A stretch of 64,000 bases of DNA from Pasteurella sp030783905 (GCA_051122655.1 CP182107.1:62001-126000); one strand, 5' to 3'; counted from the stretch's first letter, positions 51,127-60,640 are shown. Numbers and translations are program-made. The notes: generated by a model not told the origin, from the sequence alone.

Positions 51127-51609
51127 ATGTTAGCATGGTTTTCTTGGATAGATTGGCAATCGCACAGTTTATGGCTGATGTTTGGCAGTGCTTTTTTGAG
51201 TGCGACTGTCTTACCAGGTAATTCCGAAATTGTCTTTGTCGCCTTAGTGACGCCATTATTATTACTAAATCAGTCGAACCTGTTCTCTAGCGAAGTCTTG
51301 TGGTTATTCAATATTGCTGTCGTTGGAAACAGTTTAGGTAGCTTGACCACTTACTGTTTAGGTTATTGGCTACCGCAGTTAGCAGAAAAACAACAGCAAC
51401 ACCCCCACTTTAATTGGGTATTGCAGAAAGTAAAAGGTTATGGGATTTGGAGCCTGTTGTTTAGCTGGTTACCGATAGTGGGCGACTTATTTTGTGTGCT
51501 TGCAGGATGGCTAAGATTGAATATACTTGGTGCATGTGTGCTAATCTTTTTAGGTAAATTGGCTCGTTATCTTTTTTTACTGTTACTGACCATGAAGGTG
51601 ATAAGTTAG
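51127..51609 (+). CDS. yqaA: YqaA family (DedA/VTT-like) membrane protein
   Basis: 160 residues, three or four membrane helices. The segment SATVLPGNSEIVFVAL and FNIAVVGNSLGSLTTYCLGY are characteristic of YqaA, a small member of the DedA/VTT superfamily. Conserved partner of yqaB in E. coli. Transport or lipid-scrambling function is not established for YqaA. Confidence 0.88.
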   Translation: MLAWFSWIDWQSHSLWLMFGSAFLSATVLPGNSEIVFVALVTPLLLLNQSNLFSSEVLWLFNIAVVGNSLGSLTTYCLGYWLPQLAEKQQQHPHFNWVLQKVKGYGIWSLLFSWLPIVGDLFCVLAGWLRLNILGACVLIFLGKLARYLFLLLLTMKVIS

Positions 51610-51629
51610 CTCAGTGACATTTCACATGC

Positions 51630-51702
51630 AAAAAAATACCACCCAAGGTGGGTGGTGAATAACCTAAGGAACCAATTTTATTAAAAACAACTGCAAGTTG
51701 CT
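51630..51702 (-). ncRNA. candidate micA-like sRNA divergent from luxS
   Basis: A transcript of about 73 nt read on the minus strand: a 5' hairpin CAACT-TGC-AGTTG (51700-51688), an open A/U-rich segment containing GGTTCCTTAGG (51673-51663), complementary to Shine-Dalgarno sequences, and a terminator stem ACCACCC / GGGTGGT followed by A and seven T (51656-51630). A sigma-E-like promoter sits upstream. E. coli micA, a sigma-E-dependent OMP-repressing sRNA, lies in the same place next to luxS in the same orientation. No sequence identity with micA is claimed; position and layout are the evidence. Confidence 0.55.
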
Positions 51703-51707
51703 GTATC

Positions 51708-51736
51708 TTAAGACTGATACGTTTAAAAAAAGTTCA
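51708..51736 (-). promoter_or_regulatory. sigma-E-like promoter of the candidate sRNA
   Basis: On the minus strand: TGAACTT (51736-51730) and GTCTTAA (51714-51708) with 15 bp between GAACTT and GTCTTAA. The enterobacterial sigma-E consensus is roughly GGAACTT with GTCTAA or TCTGA about 16 bp on. The luxS leader overlaps it on the other strand. Confidence 0.5.
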
Positions 51737-51785
51737 AAAAAATTTATGCGCATTTTGCGAAAACTTGAAAATTTAAGGACATATT

Positions 51786-52292
51786 ATGCCATTACTTGAT
51801 AGCTTTAAAGTTGACCATACCCGTATGAAAGCGCCTGCCGTACGTATTGCGAAAACCATGACCACCCCAAAAGGTGATAACATTACCGTCTTTGATTTAC
51901 GTTTTTGTGTCCCAAATAAAGAGATTCTCTCGCCAAAAGGGATTCACACGCTAGAACACCTTTTTGCTGGCTTTATGCGCGAGCATTTAAATAGTGCTGA
52001 GGTAGAAATTATAGATATTTCACCTATGGGCTGTCGTACTGGATTTTATATGTCATTAATTGGTACACCAAGCGAGCGACAAGTGGCAGACGCGTGGTTA
52101 GCCTCTATGCAGGATGTGTTGTCAGTAACCGATCAAGCTCAGATTCCAGAGCTCAATGCATTTCAGTGTGGGACTTATACTGAACACTCATTAGTCGAGG
52201 CACAACATATCGCACAAAATGTGCTTGAGCGTGGTGTGAGTGTCAATAAAAACGAAGATTTATTACTCGACGAAGCATTATTAGCAGGTTAA
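51786..52292 (+). CDS. luxS: S-ribosylhomocysteine lyase LuxS
   Basis: 168 residues. Cleaves S-ribosylhomocysteine to homocysteine and DPD, the precursor of autoinducer-2. The metal site is HTLEHLFAGFMREHLN (His-x3-Glu-His) plus the later His/Cys region; the catalytic cysteine is in SPMGCRTGFYMS. AAGGA lies 6 bases before the ATG. Followed 37 bp later by purT. A candidate divergent sRNA overlaps its leader region. Confidence 0.97.
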   Translation: MPLLDSFKVDHTRMKAPAVRIAKTMTTPKGDNITVFDLRFCVPNKEILSPKGIHTLEHLFAGFMREHLNSAEVEIIDISPMGCRTGFYMSLIGTPSERQVADAWLASMQDVLSVTDQAQIPELNAFQCGTYTEHSLVEAQHIAQNVLERGVSVNKNEDLLLDEALLAG

Positions 52293-52329
52293 CGATTAGT
52301 GAAACACAACCGTCCAGAAGGAAATCTAT

Positions 52330-53511
52330 ATGACAAAAATTGGTACCCCACTTACGCCTAAAGCAACAAAAGTGATGATGCTCGGTTCAGGTGAGCTTGG
52401 CAAAGAAGTGGTGATTGAATTACAACGTCTTGGTGTTGAAGTGATTGCGGTTGATCGTTATGCTAATGCGCCTGCACAACAAGTGGCGCATCGTGCGTAT
52501 ACGATTTCAATGCTTGATGGTGAGGCGTTAAAAGCATTGGTGGAGCAAGAAAAGCCGGATTATATCGTGCCAGAAGTGGAGGCGATTGCGACAGCAACCT
52601 TAATTGAGTTGGAACAAGCCGGTTTTACCGTAATTCCAACAGCGAAGGCGACACAATTAACCATGAATCGAGAAGGTATCCGTCGTTTAGCCGCGGAAGA
52701 GCTTGGATTGCCCACATCGCCATACCAATTTGTCGATAATTTTGAGGACTTTAAACGCGCAGTAGAGAAGATTGGCACACCTTGTGTAGTGAAACCCATT
52801 ATGTCTTCGTCTGGACATGGACAAAGTGTACTGAAATCAGCGCAGGATGTACAACGCGCTTGGGAATATGCACAACAAGGGGGGCGTGCTAGTGGTGGAC
52901 GCGTCATTGTAGAAGGCTTTGTTAACTTTGACTATGAAATAACCTTATTAACGGTACGTCATGTTCAGGGCACCTCGTTTTTGGCACCCATTGGACACAT
53001 TCAAATTGATGGTGATTATCGTGAATCTTGGCAGCCACAAGCCATGTCTGCCACCGCATTAGAAAAAGCACAGGCCATTGCGGAAAAAATTACTGGTGCA
53101 TTAGGTGGGCGTGGTATTTTTGGCGTAGAAATGTTTGTCTGTGGTGATGAGGTCATTTTTAATGAAGTTTCACCCCGTCCTCATGATACTGGTATGGTCA
53201 CCTTAATTTCACAAGAATTGTCTGAGTTTGCACTACATGCACGAGCCATTTTAGGCTTGCCCATTCCTGAGATTACATTGATTAGCCCGTCAGCATCGAA
53301 AGCGATTGTCGTGGAAGGTCAATCGACGCAAGTGGAATTCGGTCAGTTAGCGGAGGTACTCGCGGAACCGCAGACTAATCTTCGTCTCTTTGGTAAGGGG
53401 GAAGTGAATGGGCGTCGTCGCATGGGGGTGATTTTAGCGCGTGATATTTCTGTCGAGAAAGCATTAGAAAAAGCACGCCGTGCTTATGATAAGCTTGAGA
53501 TTACGCTGTAA
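52330..53511 (+). CDS. purT: formate-dependent GAR transformylase
   Basis: 393 residues (E. coli PurT 392). ATP-grasp enzyme making formyl-GAR from formate, the folate-independent third step of purine synthesis. Visible: MLGSGELGKEVVIELQRLGV, VKPIMSSSGHGQSVLKS, GGRVIVEGFVNFDYEITLLT and FNEVSPRPHDTGMVT. AGAAGGAAA is the ribosome site. Unlike purL it has no PurR box directly upstream; it may be read from the luxS promoter. A terminator made of inverted uptake-signal sequence follows. Confidence 0.96.
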   Translation: MTKIGTPLTPKATKVMMLGSGELGKEVVIELQRLGVEVIAVDRYANAPAQQVAHRAYTISMLDGEALKALVEQEKPDYIVPEVEAIATATLIELEQAGFTVIPTAKATQLTMNREGIRRLAAEELGLPTSPYQFVDNFEDFKRAVEKIGTPCVVKPIMSSSGHGQSVLKSAQDVQRAWEYAQQGGRASGGRVIVEGFVNFDYEITLLTVRHVQGTSFLAPIGHIQIDGDYRESWQPQAMSATALEKAQAIAEKITGALGGRGIFGVEMFVCGDEVIFNEVSPRPHDTGMVTLISQELSEFALHARAILGLPIPEITLISPSASKAIVVEGQSTQVEFGQLAEVLAEPQTNLRLFGKGEVNGRRRMGVILARDISVEKALEKARRAYDKLEITL

Positions 53512-53522
53512 GGTGTTCTAGG

Positions 53523-53558
53523 AAAAAACGACCGCACTATTAAGTGCGGTCGTTTTTT
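53523..53558. terminator. terminator built on paired uptake signals
   Basis: Perfect 16-bp stem AAAAAACGACCGCACT / AGTGCGGTCGTTTTTT with loop ATTA. AAGTGCGGT is exact at 53542-53550. It lies between the convergent purT and bcp genes. Confidence 0.93.
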
Positions 53559-53561
53559 CCT

Positions 53562-54029
53562 TTATTTTTGAGTTAAATAATCTAACACCACTTGATGATG
53601 GTTTGAGGTTTTGAATTGGCGGAAAACCTGCTCAACTTTACCTTGTTCGTCAATTAAAAAACTGATGCGATGAATGCCATCATAGGTTTTGCCTAAAAAT
53701 TTCTTTTCTCCCCACACACCAAATTGTTCGGCAACTTGATGATCCTCATCGGCGAGCAGATGAAAATTAAGGGCTTTTTTTTCACTAAATTTACTTAATT
53801 TTTCTGGGCTATCAGGACTAATACCTAAAATTACCACCCCATGCTTTTCTAATTCAGTTTTGCTATCTCGTAATCCGCAAGCTTGAGTATTACAGCCCGG
53901 TGTGAGGGCTTTAGGGTAAAAATAAACAAGGACTTTTTTGCCAACAAATTGATTTAGAGCGATGCTTTGTTTGCACTGATTAAGCAAACTAAATTGTGGC
54001 GCACTTTCGCCGACGGATAAGGTTTTCAT
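53562..54029 (-). CDS. bcp: thioredoxin-dependent peroxiredoxin Bcp
   Basis: 155 residues, BCP/PrxQ type. Peroxidatic and resolving cysteines are in FYPKALTPGCNTQACGLRD (C-x4-C). SFLIDEQGKVEQVF and GISPDSPEKLSKFSEK are family features. Reduces hydroperoxides with thioredoxin. Transcribed towards purT and away from dapA, as in E. coli, where bcp and dapA are close neighbours. Confidence 0.94.
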   Translation of the reverse strand: MKTLSVGESAPQFSLLNQCKQSIALNQFVGKKVLVYFYPKALTPGCNTQACGLRDSKTELEKHGVVILGISPDSPEKLSKFSEKKALNFHLLADEDHQVAEQFGVWGEKKFLGKTYDGIHRISFLIDEQGKVEQVFRQFKTSNHHQVVLDYLTQK

Positions 54030-54203
54030 GAAAATCCTCTGTTGAAAAATAAGTTTATCGAAAAAATTAAAAAAATTACTTGCAAATCCGAGTTATTTTA
54101 GCGATCTTAAATCGAAATTTACAAGCAAACTCAACACCAATATAGTGAATTCATTGCAAAAATGACAGCTATTTATAATTAATAAATATTTTCAGGAGGC
54201 TGT

Positions 54204-55100
54204 ATGTCAGCAAACAATTATCTCTTCTCGGGCAGTATCGTTGCCATCGTGACCCCAATGGATAGTTCTGGTGAAATTGATTTTGTCAGATTAAAAAGTT
54301 TAGTGGAACATCATATTGCTGCAGGTACGGATGCGATTGTGTCTGTCGGTACGACAGGGGAAGCCGCAACCTTAAGTATTGATGAGAATGTGAAAACGAT
54401 TTTAAAAACGGTTGAGTTTGCTGATGGACGTATTCCCGTGATTGCAGGAGCCGGCGCCAATGCCACCAGTGAGGCCATTGTGATGACTAAACTATTAAAT
54501 GATAGTGGTGTCGCGGGCTGTCTTTCTGTAGTGCCTTATTATAATAAGCCGACTCAAGAAGGAATGTATCAGCATTTCAAAGCTATTGCAGAGTGCACTG
54601 ATTTACCACAGATCTTATATAACGTACCAAGCCGTACCGGCAGTGATTTATTACCTGAAACTATCGCACGTTTGTCAAAAGTGGAAAATATTGTGGCAGT
54701 GAAAGAAGCCACCGGTGATTTGAGTCGTGTGAAAAAAATCAAAGAATTAGCAGGTGATGCGTTTATTTTCTTAAGTGGTGACGATGCCACAGGGTTAGAA
54801 TCCATCAAATTAGGTGGTCAAGGGGTGATTTCGGTCACCAATAATGTGGCAGCTGCTGATATGGCAAAAATGTGTCATCTCGCATTGAATGGCCAATTTG
54901 ACGAAGCCGAGAAAATTAATGAACGCTTAATGGCGTTACATAAAAATCTGTTTGTGGAATCGAATCCGATTCCTGTGAAATGGGCAGCGTATCGTTTAGG
55001 GTTGATTGATAGCCCAACCTTACGTTTACCTCTTACAACCCTGAGTGAACATCTGCAACCTAAAGTAGAAGAAGCATTAAACATTGCAGGCTTGTTGTAG
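54204..55100 (+). CDS. dapA: 4-hydroxy-tetrahydrodipicolinate synthase
   Basis: 298 residues. First step of the lysine/diaminopimelate branch, condensing aspartate semialdehyde with pyruvate. SVGTTGEAATL holds the conserved GTTGE, LYNVPSRTGSDL the tyrosine region, and VAVKEATGDLSRV the Schiff-base lysine. A strong CAGGAGG ribosome site precedes the ATG. bamC follows 107 bp later, the dapA-bamC order of E. coli. Confidence 0.97.
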   Translation: MSANNYLFSGSIVAIVTPMDSSGEIDFVRLKSLVEHHIAAGTDAIVSVGTTGEAATLSIDENVKTILKTVEFADGRIPVIAGAGANATSEAIVMTKLLNDSGVAGCLSVVPYYNKPTQEGMYQHFKAIAECTDLPQILYNVPSRTGSDLLPETIARLSKVENIVAVKEATGDLSRVKKIKELAGDAFIFLSGDDATGLESIKLGGQGVISVTNNVAAADMAKMCHLALNGQFDEAEKINERLMALHKNLFVESNPIPVKWAAYRLGLIDSPTLRLPLTTLSEHLQPKVEEALNIAGLL

Positions 55101-55207
55101 CCTGAAGTAATGGGACATGATGATACTCAAGTCTGTTTAAACTTTGCTATTATCTTGTTGTCAAAGTGCGGTAGCGTTGAAAAAATTTATTATTAAGGAA
55201 AATAGTT

Positions 55208-56221
55208 ATGAAAAAGTGGTTATTCCCTGTTGTGCTCGTGACGACATTGGTAGCTTGCTCAGCCAGTAATGAAAGTAAACAGCAGGCCAACGATACTTAT
55301 CAAAAATCAGATGCCGCATTACCGCTCTTCGCACCATTGAATACGGCGGGGGTGAATTTGCCCAAGCAGGATACCACTTATCAACTTCCCCAAGTGAAAT
55401 TGAAAAAAGCGGATCAAGTGGATATACGTCCACCAGAAACCCCTTTAGCGATTATTCAAAATTCGATCGCCCAATTTGATGGGCAACGAGCATTAATTGC
55501 TTATCCTCTCGAAAAAAGCGCGGTGTATAATCTTCAACAAGTCGCACGCTTGTTAAAGGAACAGGGCATTGGTTATCAATTAACAAACGATAAGATGACA
55601 ACAGATTGGGCACCAACGGGGCGTTCTGATGAAATTGGTGATACGCAAGTGCGTTATGAAATTGAACAAGTGAGTTCCGGCAATTATAGTGCACTGTTTG
55701 TTTCTATTTTACAAATGAAACGTGATGAAGTGGTATTTAGTCCGAATTTGGCCGATAAACAACGTTATAGTTCCGATCGCTTAAATCAGCTTGTTGGTGA
55801 ATTAGATGCTGCTTATCGTAAACAAGTGCGAGAGTTAAATAACAGTGGATTGATGCCAATTCAATCGACCTTAGGTAAAGACAGTAATGGCAGAACGGCA
55901 TTGATATTAGGTGCCCCTTTTAATCATGCTTGGACAAAACTAGGACAGGTCTTACCACAACTTGAATTTGATATTAAAGACGACATGATGGGGCGTGGGG
56001 TGCGCGAGTTAAAATATAGCCCCGCAGGTGCAAAAAGTTGGTGGTGGCCATTTGGTCGTACAGAAGGGGATACCGGTTTGAAAAAAGGGACTTACTTTAT
56101 GCAGTTAAGTGCCTTAGGCAGACAAAGTGCAGTGGTGATGACTGATGATGAGGGAAATGCATTATCAGGTGCACAATCGCAAGCAGTGTATCAAGCATTA
56201 CAAAATTTATTAGCAAAATAG
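55208..56221 (+). CDS. bamC: outer-membrane assembly lipoprotein BamC
   Basis: 337 residues. Lipobox LVAC (Cys18) in KKWLFPVVLVTTLVACSASN. After a flexible N-terminal part (residues 20-85), two helix-grip domains follow, including QNSIAQFDGQRALIAY and RTALILGAPFNHAWTKLGQV. Component of the BAM complex that inserts beta-barrel proteins. Downstream of dapA as in E. coli (nlpB). An exact uptake signal lies upstream at 55164-55172, and AAGGA precedes the ATG. Confidence 0.92.
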   Translation: MKKWLFPVVLVTTLVACSASNESKQQANDTYQKSDAALPLFAPLNTAGVNLPKQDTTYQLPQVKLKKADQVDIRPPETPLAIIQNSIAQFDGQRALIAYPLEKSAVYNLQQVARLLKEQGIGYQLTNDKMTTDWAPTGRSDEIGDTQVRYEIEQVSSGNYSALFVSILQMKRDEVVFSPNLADKQRYSSDRLNQLVGELDAAYRKQVRELNNSGLMPIQSTLGKDSNGRTALILGAPFNHAWTKLGQVLPQLEFDIKDDMMGRGVRELKYSPAGAKSWWWPFGRTEGDTGLKKGTYFMQLSALGRQSAVVMTDDEGNALSGAQSQAVYQALQNLLAK

Positions 56222-56233
56222 CCTCACACCGCA

Positions 56234-57142
56234 ATGGCTAAACATGCTATCAGTCGTGATAACTTGGTTTGTCTAAGCTATGTGGCATTAATGGGACTGG
56301 GCTTTCCCATTCTGCGCTATATGAGCATTCACTTTGATACGTTAAATAATAACGCTGTTCGCTTTCTCTCGGGGGGCAGCGTTTTTCTTTTGGTCAGTGT
56401 GTTTTATTATCATGCGGAACTCAGTCGCGTTTTACATCATCCTAAAATATTATTCTCCCTTCTCTTGCTCGCGGGTTTTATGACCGCCAACATGTACTTT
56501 TTTATTCAGGGGATGAAATATACCTCCGCTTTATCGGGCAGTATTTTTGGCGTACTGGCGATGCCAGTTTCGATTTTACTCGCCGCACTCATTTATCAAG
56601 ATGAAAGAAAAAAAGTGGCGCAACGTCAATTCGCAGTGGGCTGTGTGATATTGATCTTAGGGTCTTTATTGTTTGTGTTGCATGGGCAACACAACGCATC
56701 AGACAAGGATTTTTTGTTAGGGGCGCTTTTTTTAACTTTGGCTATTGTCATCCAATCAATTCAAAACTTAGTCGTAAAGCAAGTGGCGAGAGGTACTAAT
56801 GTGATCGTGATGAGTGCATTCACGGCATTTTTATCTGGCATGATATACTTGGTTTGGGCGTTGAAAAGTGAGATCTTTTTTGATTTAACTGAGGTCAGTG
56901 TGGGGGCACTTGTTGAATTAAGTTTGGCGGGTGTGTATGGTATGATGACAGGCATGTTATTGGCTTTTTTTATTGTGAAAACACAAGGGATTGTGCGATT
57001 TAATGTGATTCAATTATTAGTTCCTATTTCAACCGCATTGGTAGGGTATATTACTTTAGGAGAGGTGATGAGCGTTTACCAAGGTATCGGCGCGTTATGT
57101 GTGCTTTTGGGCTGTATTTTATGTTTAAGAATCCGTACTTGA
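56234..57142 (+). CDS. EamA/DMT family transporter
   Basis: 302 residues with ten predicted membrane helices in two repeats, the drug/metabolite transporter layout. Motif-like stretches: RFLSGGSVFLLVSVF in the first half, and SGSIFGVLAMPVSILLAALIYQDE closing the first EamA repeat; VIQLLVPISTALVGYITLGEV closes the second. Substrate unknown. It begins 12 bp after bamC without a clear ribosome site, so it may be translated by coupling, or start at a slightly different codon. Confidence 0.85.
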   Translation: MAKHAISRDNLVCLSYVALMGLGFPILRYMSIHFDTLNNNAVRFLSGGSVFLLVSVFYYHAELSRVLHHPKILFSLLLLAGFMTANMYFFIQGMKYTSALSGSIFGVLAMPVSILLAALIYQDERKKVAQRQFAVGCVILILGSLLFVLHGQHNASDKDFLLGALFLTLAIVIQSIQNLVVKQVARGTNVIVMSAFTAFLSGMIYLVWALKSEIFFDLTEVSVGALVELSLAGVYGMMTGMLLAFFIVKTQGIVRFNVIQLLVPISTALVGYITLGEVMSVYQGIGALCVLLGCILCLRIRT

Positions 57143-57284
57143 CGTCCTATTTTCCACTACGCTTTAGTACAATTTGTTTGTTCTGCTGATGAATTGATTA
57201 GGCTACAATCCAACAACATTTTATTTTGCCGATTAAGTTTTATCCATTTTAGCTGGTTAACCGCATTTATCTGAAGGAAAGCAA

Positions 57285-59558
57285 ATGAAAATTCAACACA
57301 TCATTCATGAAAATCAATTAGGGTTATTATTTCAACAGGGTTCATTTGGGTTAGAAAAAGAAAGTCAGCGCGTGTTGGCAAACGGGGCAATTGTGACGAC
57401 GCCACATCCCGCGCTGTTTGGTAATCGTCGCTATCATCCTTACATCCAAACCGATTTTGCTGAAAGTCAGCTTGAGTTGATTACGCCACCAAATAAAAAG
57501 TTGGAAGATACGTTTCGTTGGTTATCTGCTATTCACGAAGTGGTACACCGTTCGTTACCTGAAGAAGAATATATTTTTCCATTGAGTATGCCAGCAGGCT
57601 TACCTGCCGAAGATCAAATTCATGTCGCGCAATTAGACAATCCAGAGGATGTCGCCTATCGTGAATACTTAGTGAAAGCATATGGTAAAAATAAGCAGAT
57701 GGTCAGTGGGATTCATTATAACTTCCAACTTTCTCCCGATTTAATTCAACGTTTATTTGCCTTACAGTCAGATTATCAAAGTGCGGTCGATTTTCAGAAT
57801 GATTTATATTTGAAAATGGCAAAAAACTTCTTACGCTATCAATGGATTTTGTTGTATTTATTGGCCGCCACACCCACCGTCGAATCCGCTTATTTCAAGG
57901 AAGGATCGCCTTTAGCTGAAGGTCAATTTGTACGCAGTTTGCGTTCGAGTCAATACGGTTATGTCAATGATCCTGAAATTAAGGTCTCTTTTGACAGTGT
58001 GGAAAAATATGTTGAAACGTTAGAGCATTGGGTATCAACGGGTAAATTAATTGCTGAAAAAGAATTTTATTCGAATGTGCGCTTGCGTGGTGCGAAAAAA
58101 GCGCGTGAATTGTTGACAACGGGAATTCAATATCTGGAGTTCCGTTTATTTGATTTAAACCCATTCGAACGTTATGGCATTAGCTTAAAGGATGCGAAGT
58201 TTATCCATGTGTTTGCTTTATTCATGATTTGGATGGATGAAACGGCTTCTCAAGAAGAGGTGGAATTGGGTAAAGCGCGTTTAGCTGAAGTCGCCTTTGA
58301 ACATCCGTTAGACAAAACCGCCTATGCTGTCGAAGGCGAATTGGTCTTATTAGCCTTGCTGGCGATGTTAGAGAAAATCGGCGCAGAGCCGGAATTGTTT
58401 GAGATTGTGAAAGAGAAATTAACTCAATTCACGGATCCAAGTAAAACGGTAGCAGGCCGCTTAGTGCAGGCGATTGAGCAAGTGGGCAGTTATCAGCAGT
58501 TAGGTGCCCAACTTGCACAACAATACAAAGCCCAAGCTTTCGAGCGTTTTTATGCCTTATCTGCTTTCGATAATATGGAGCTTTCCACCCAAGCCTTATT
58601 ATTTGATTTGATTCAAAAAGGGATTCATACGGAGATTCTGGATGAAAATGATCAATTCTTATGTTTACAACACGGTGATCATATTGAGTATGTGAAAAAT
58701 GGCAACATGACCTCGCATGACAGTTATATTTCACCGTTAATTATGGAAAATAAAGTAGTCACTAAAAAGGTTCTCCAAAAAGCGGGTTTTAATGTACCAC
58801 AAAGTGTCGAATTTACCTGTTTAGAAAAAGCGGTGGCGAGTTATGCTTTATTTGAAAACCGTGCGGTGGTGATTAAACCAAAATCCACCAACTATGGTTT
58901 AGGCATTACTATTTTCCAACAAGGAGTACAACATCGTGAGGATTTTGCTAAAGCGCTAGACATTGCGTTCCGTGAAGACAAAGAAGTGATGGTGGAAGAG
59001 TATTTAGTGGGAACAGAATATCGTTTCTTTGTGTTAGGTGAGGAAACCTTAGCGGTATTGTTACGTGTACCAGCCAATGTGGTGGGAGATGGTGTACATT
59101 CCGTGGCAGAGCTTGTTGCGATGAAAAATGATCATCCGTTACGGGGTGATGGGAGCCGTACCCCATTGAAAAAAATTGCCTTAGGTGAAATTGAACAATT
59201 ACAGCTTAAAGAGCAAGGTTTAACGATTGATTCGATTCCTGCTAAAGATCAGCTTGTACAATTACGTGCTAATTCTAATATCAGTACAGGGGGGGATTCC
59301 ATTGATATGACTGATGAGATGCATGAAAGCTATAAACAATTAGCGGTGGGGATTAGCAAAGCCATGGGGGCGGCAGTGTGCGGGGTGGATCTGATTATTC
59401 CGGACTTGAAACAACCTGCACAGCCACATTTGCATTCTTGGGGGGTGATTGAAGCGAATTTTAATCCGATGATGATGATGCATATTTTTCCTTATGCGGG
59501 ACAATCCCGTCGTTTAACCCAGCATGTCATTAAGATGCTGTTTCCTGAAGTGAGATAA
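57285..59558 (+). CDS. gshAB: bifunctional glutamate-cysteine ligase/glutathione synthetase
   Basis: 757 residues. Makes glutathione in one polypeptide. Residues 1 to about 470 are a GshA-type glutamate-cysteine ligase (GSFGLEKESQRVLANG, TDFAESQLELITPP). The rest is an ATP-grasp domain distinct from classical GshB (VVIKPKSTNYGLGITIF, VMVEEYLVGTEYRFFVLGEE, GVIEANFNPMMMMHIFPYAG). The fused form is well known from Pasteurella multocida and some Gram-positive bacteria, where it was first characterised. GAAGGAAAGC precedes the ATG. Confidence 0.97.
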   Translation: MKIQHIIHENQLGLLFQQGSFGLEKESQRVLANGAIVTTPHPALFGNRRYHPYIQTDFAESQLELITPPNKKLEDTFRWLSAIHEVVHRSLPEEEYIFPLSMPAGLPAEDQIHVAQLDNPEDVAYREYLVKAYGKNKQMVSGIHYNFQLSPDLIQRLFALQSDYQSAVDFQNDLYLKMAKNFLRYQWILLYLLAATPTVESAYFKEGSPLAEGQFVRSLRSSQYGYVNDPEIKVSFDSVEKYVETLEHWVSTGKLIAEKEFYSNVRLRGAKKARELLTTGIQYLEFRLFDLNPFERYGISLKDAKFIHVFALFMIWMDETASQEEVELGKARLAEVAFEHPLDKTAYAVEGELVLLALLAMLEKIGAEPELFEIVKEKLTQFTDPSKTVAGRLVQAIEQVGSYQQLGAQLAQQYKAQAFERFYALSAFDNMELSTQALLFDLIQKGIHTEILDENDQFLCLQHGDHIEYVKNGNMTSHDSYISPLIMENKVVTKKVLQKAGFNVPQSVEFTCLEKAVASYALFENRAVVIKPKSTNYGLGITIFQQGVQHREDFAKALDIAFREDKEVMVEEYLVGTEYRFFVLGEETLAVLLRVPANVVGDGVHSVAELVAMKNDHPLRGDGSRTPLKKIALGEIEQLQLKEQGLTIDSIPAKDQLVQLRANSNISTGGDSIDMTDEMHESYKQLAVGISKAMGAAVCGVDLIIPDLKQPAQPHLHSWGVIEANFNPMMMMHIFPYAGQSRRLTQHVIKMLFPEVR

Positions 59559-59576
59559 CATCACAAAATGCAAGAT

Positions 59577-59602
59577 AAAGGCGAACTGCTGTTCGCCTTT
59601 GT
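59577..59602. terminator. terminator after gshAB
   Basis: Perfect 10-bp stem AAAGGCGAAC / GTTCGCCTTT with loop TGCT, between the convergent gshAB and HAD phosphatase genes. Confidence 0.82.
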
Positions 59603-59616
59603 TATCGGGTTATTGC

Positions 59617-60447
59617 TTATTTTAACTGACTAAGAATACTCAAAATGCCGTGACAATAAGGTTTATCTAAGCATTTGCCATACTGCTCAATTGCACTTTG
59701 CTCCGCATTAGAGACCAGATAGCCGTGTCCTGCCACCGCAAACATAGCAAAATCATTCGCACTGTCGCCAAAAGCCAAGACTTGCTCTTTGTTGAGTCGC
59801 AATTCCTCCATTAAAAAGCGCACCGCCTGATCTTTGCCACAGCATGTCGGAATAAATTCCACATCGTAACTGTCGCCAGGATCACCCACCGCAGGATTCG
59901 CTTTTGTGATAACCACGTTCAGTTGCGCTTGCTCGGCTAGCATACGTATCCGCGCAAAATCATTTTCCATGTTATCTTTGATCAAATAATGAAAGCTGGT
60001 TTTATAAGGTCCTTGATAATCTTCAGGTTGCCTCTTTAAAGTGATGCCTTGCGCAAGAATTTGCTCAACAAGCTGATCAACTTTTTGTTGCTGATAACCT
60101 GATGTAGCAAGACGTTTTTGCCAGGTTTCTGATGGCACTAATTTTCCTGCTTTGATCCAATAAAATTCCGTTCCTAAACTACAACATAAAAAATGTGGAC
60201 TACGTGAAATCATACGGTTAGCTTTACGTAAAGCGGAAACTTTATTCGTACCCGTTATCCAACCGAGCAGGATGCCTTTTTTCTCACCTTCTTGTAACAG
60301 GAAATGTTCTAATTCCTTGATTCCGCTTGTTGCTTGCTTCTCAGGTTGGTAAGGAATATAGGTTTCGTCCATATCACAACAAACTAAGTATTGCACTTCA
60401 GTCGGTCGTGGAAAAGTGGCCGGTAGCGTGGTTGCTGTCAACGTCAT
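59617..60447 (-). CDS. HAD-superfamily phosphatase, sucrose-phosphatase-like
   Basis: 276 residues. Motif I is YLVCCDMDETYIPYQ (nucleophile and acid Asp), motif II GWITGTNKVSAL, and motif III/IV LAFGDSANDFAMFAVAGHGY with the cap domain between, the Cof/S6PP arrangement. The most likely start is the second ATG of an ATGATG pair after GGGGAGG; 60450 and a longer frame to 60495 are alternatives. Substrate unknown; a sugar phosphate is likely. Convergent with gshAB. Confidence 0.8.
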   Translation of the reverse strand: MTLTATTLPATFPRPTEVQYLVCCDMDETYIPYQPEKQATSGIKELEHFLLQEGEKKGILLGWITGTNKVSALRKANRMISRSPHFLCCSLGTEFYWIKAGKLVPSETWQKRLATSGYQQQKVDQLVEQILAQGITLKRQPEDYQGPYKTSFHYLIKDNMENDFARIRMLAEQAQLNVVITKANPAVGDPGDSYDVEFIPTCCGKDQAVRFLMEELRLNKEQVLAFGDSANDFAMFAVAGHGYLVSNAEQSAIEQYGKCLDKPYCHGILSILSQLK

Positions 60448-60640
60448 CATGCCTCCCCAAATTGTGTACTGATCATAAACCATGCTGGTTATCATAACTG
60501 AAAAGCGAGCAGATGAGGTGAAAAAAGACTTGTTTTTGTGCGGTTGTATGCTCGGGGTTGGATAAAATCTTACCTAGCAAATTGTCTATAATCTCTTTAC
60601 AATACCGTAAGTTTTCTTTATTTACTTTTGAGGTTTCACA

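Noticed and set aside
51638..51656. Plus-strand terminator for yqaA
   Set aside because: The stem is followed by GAATAACC on the plus strand; the T run is only on the minus-strand side, so it fits a minus-strand transcript better.
54030..54203. Lysine riboswitch before dapA
   Set aside because: The leader is short and AT-rich with no L-box-like conserved helices visible.
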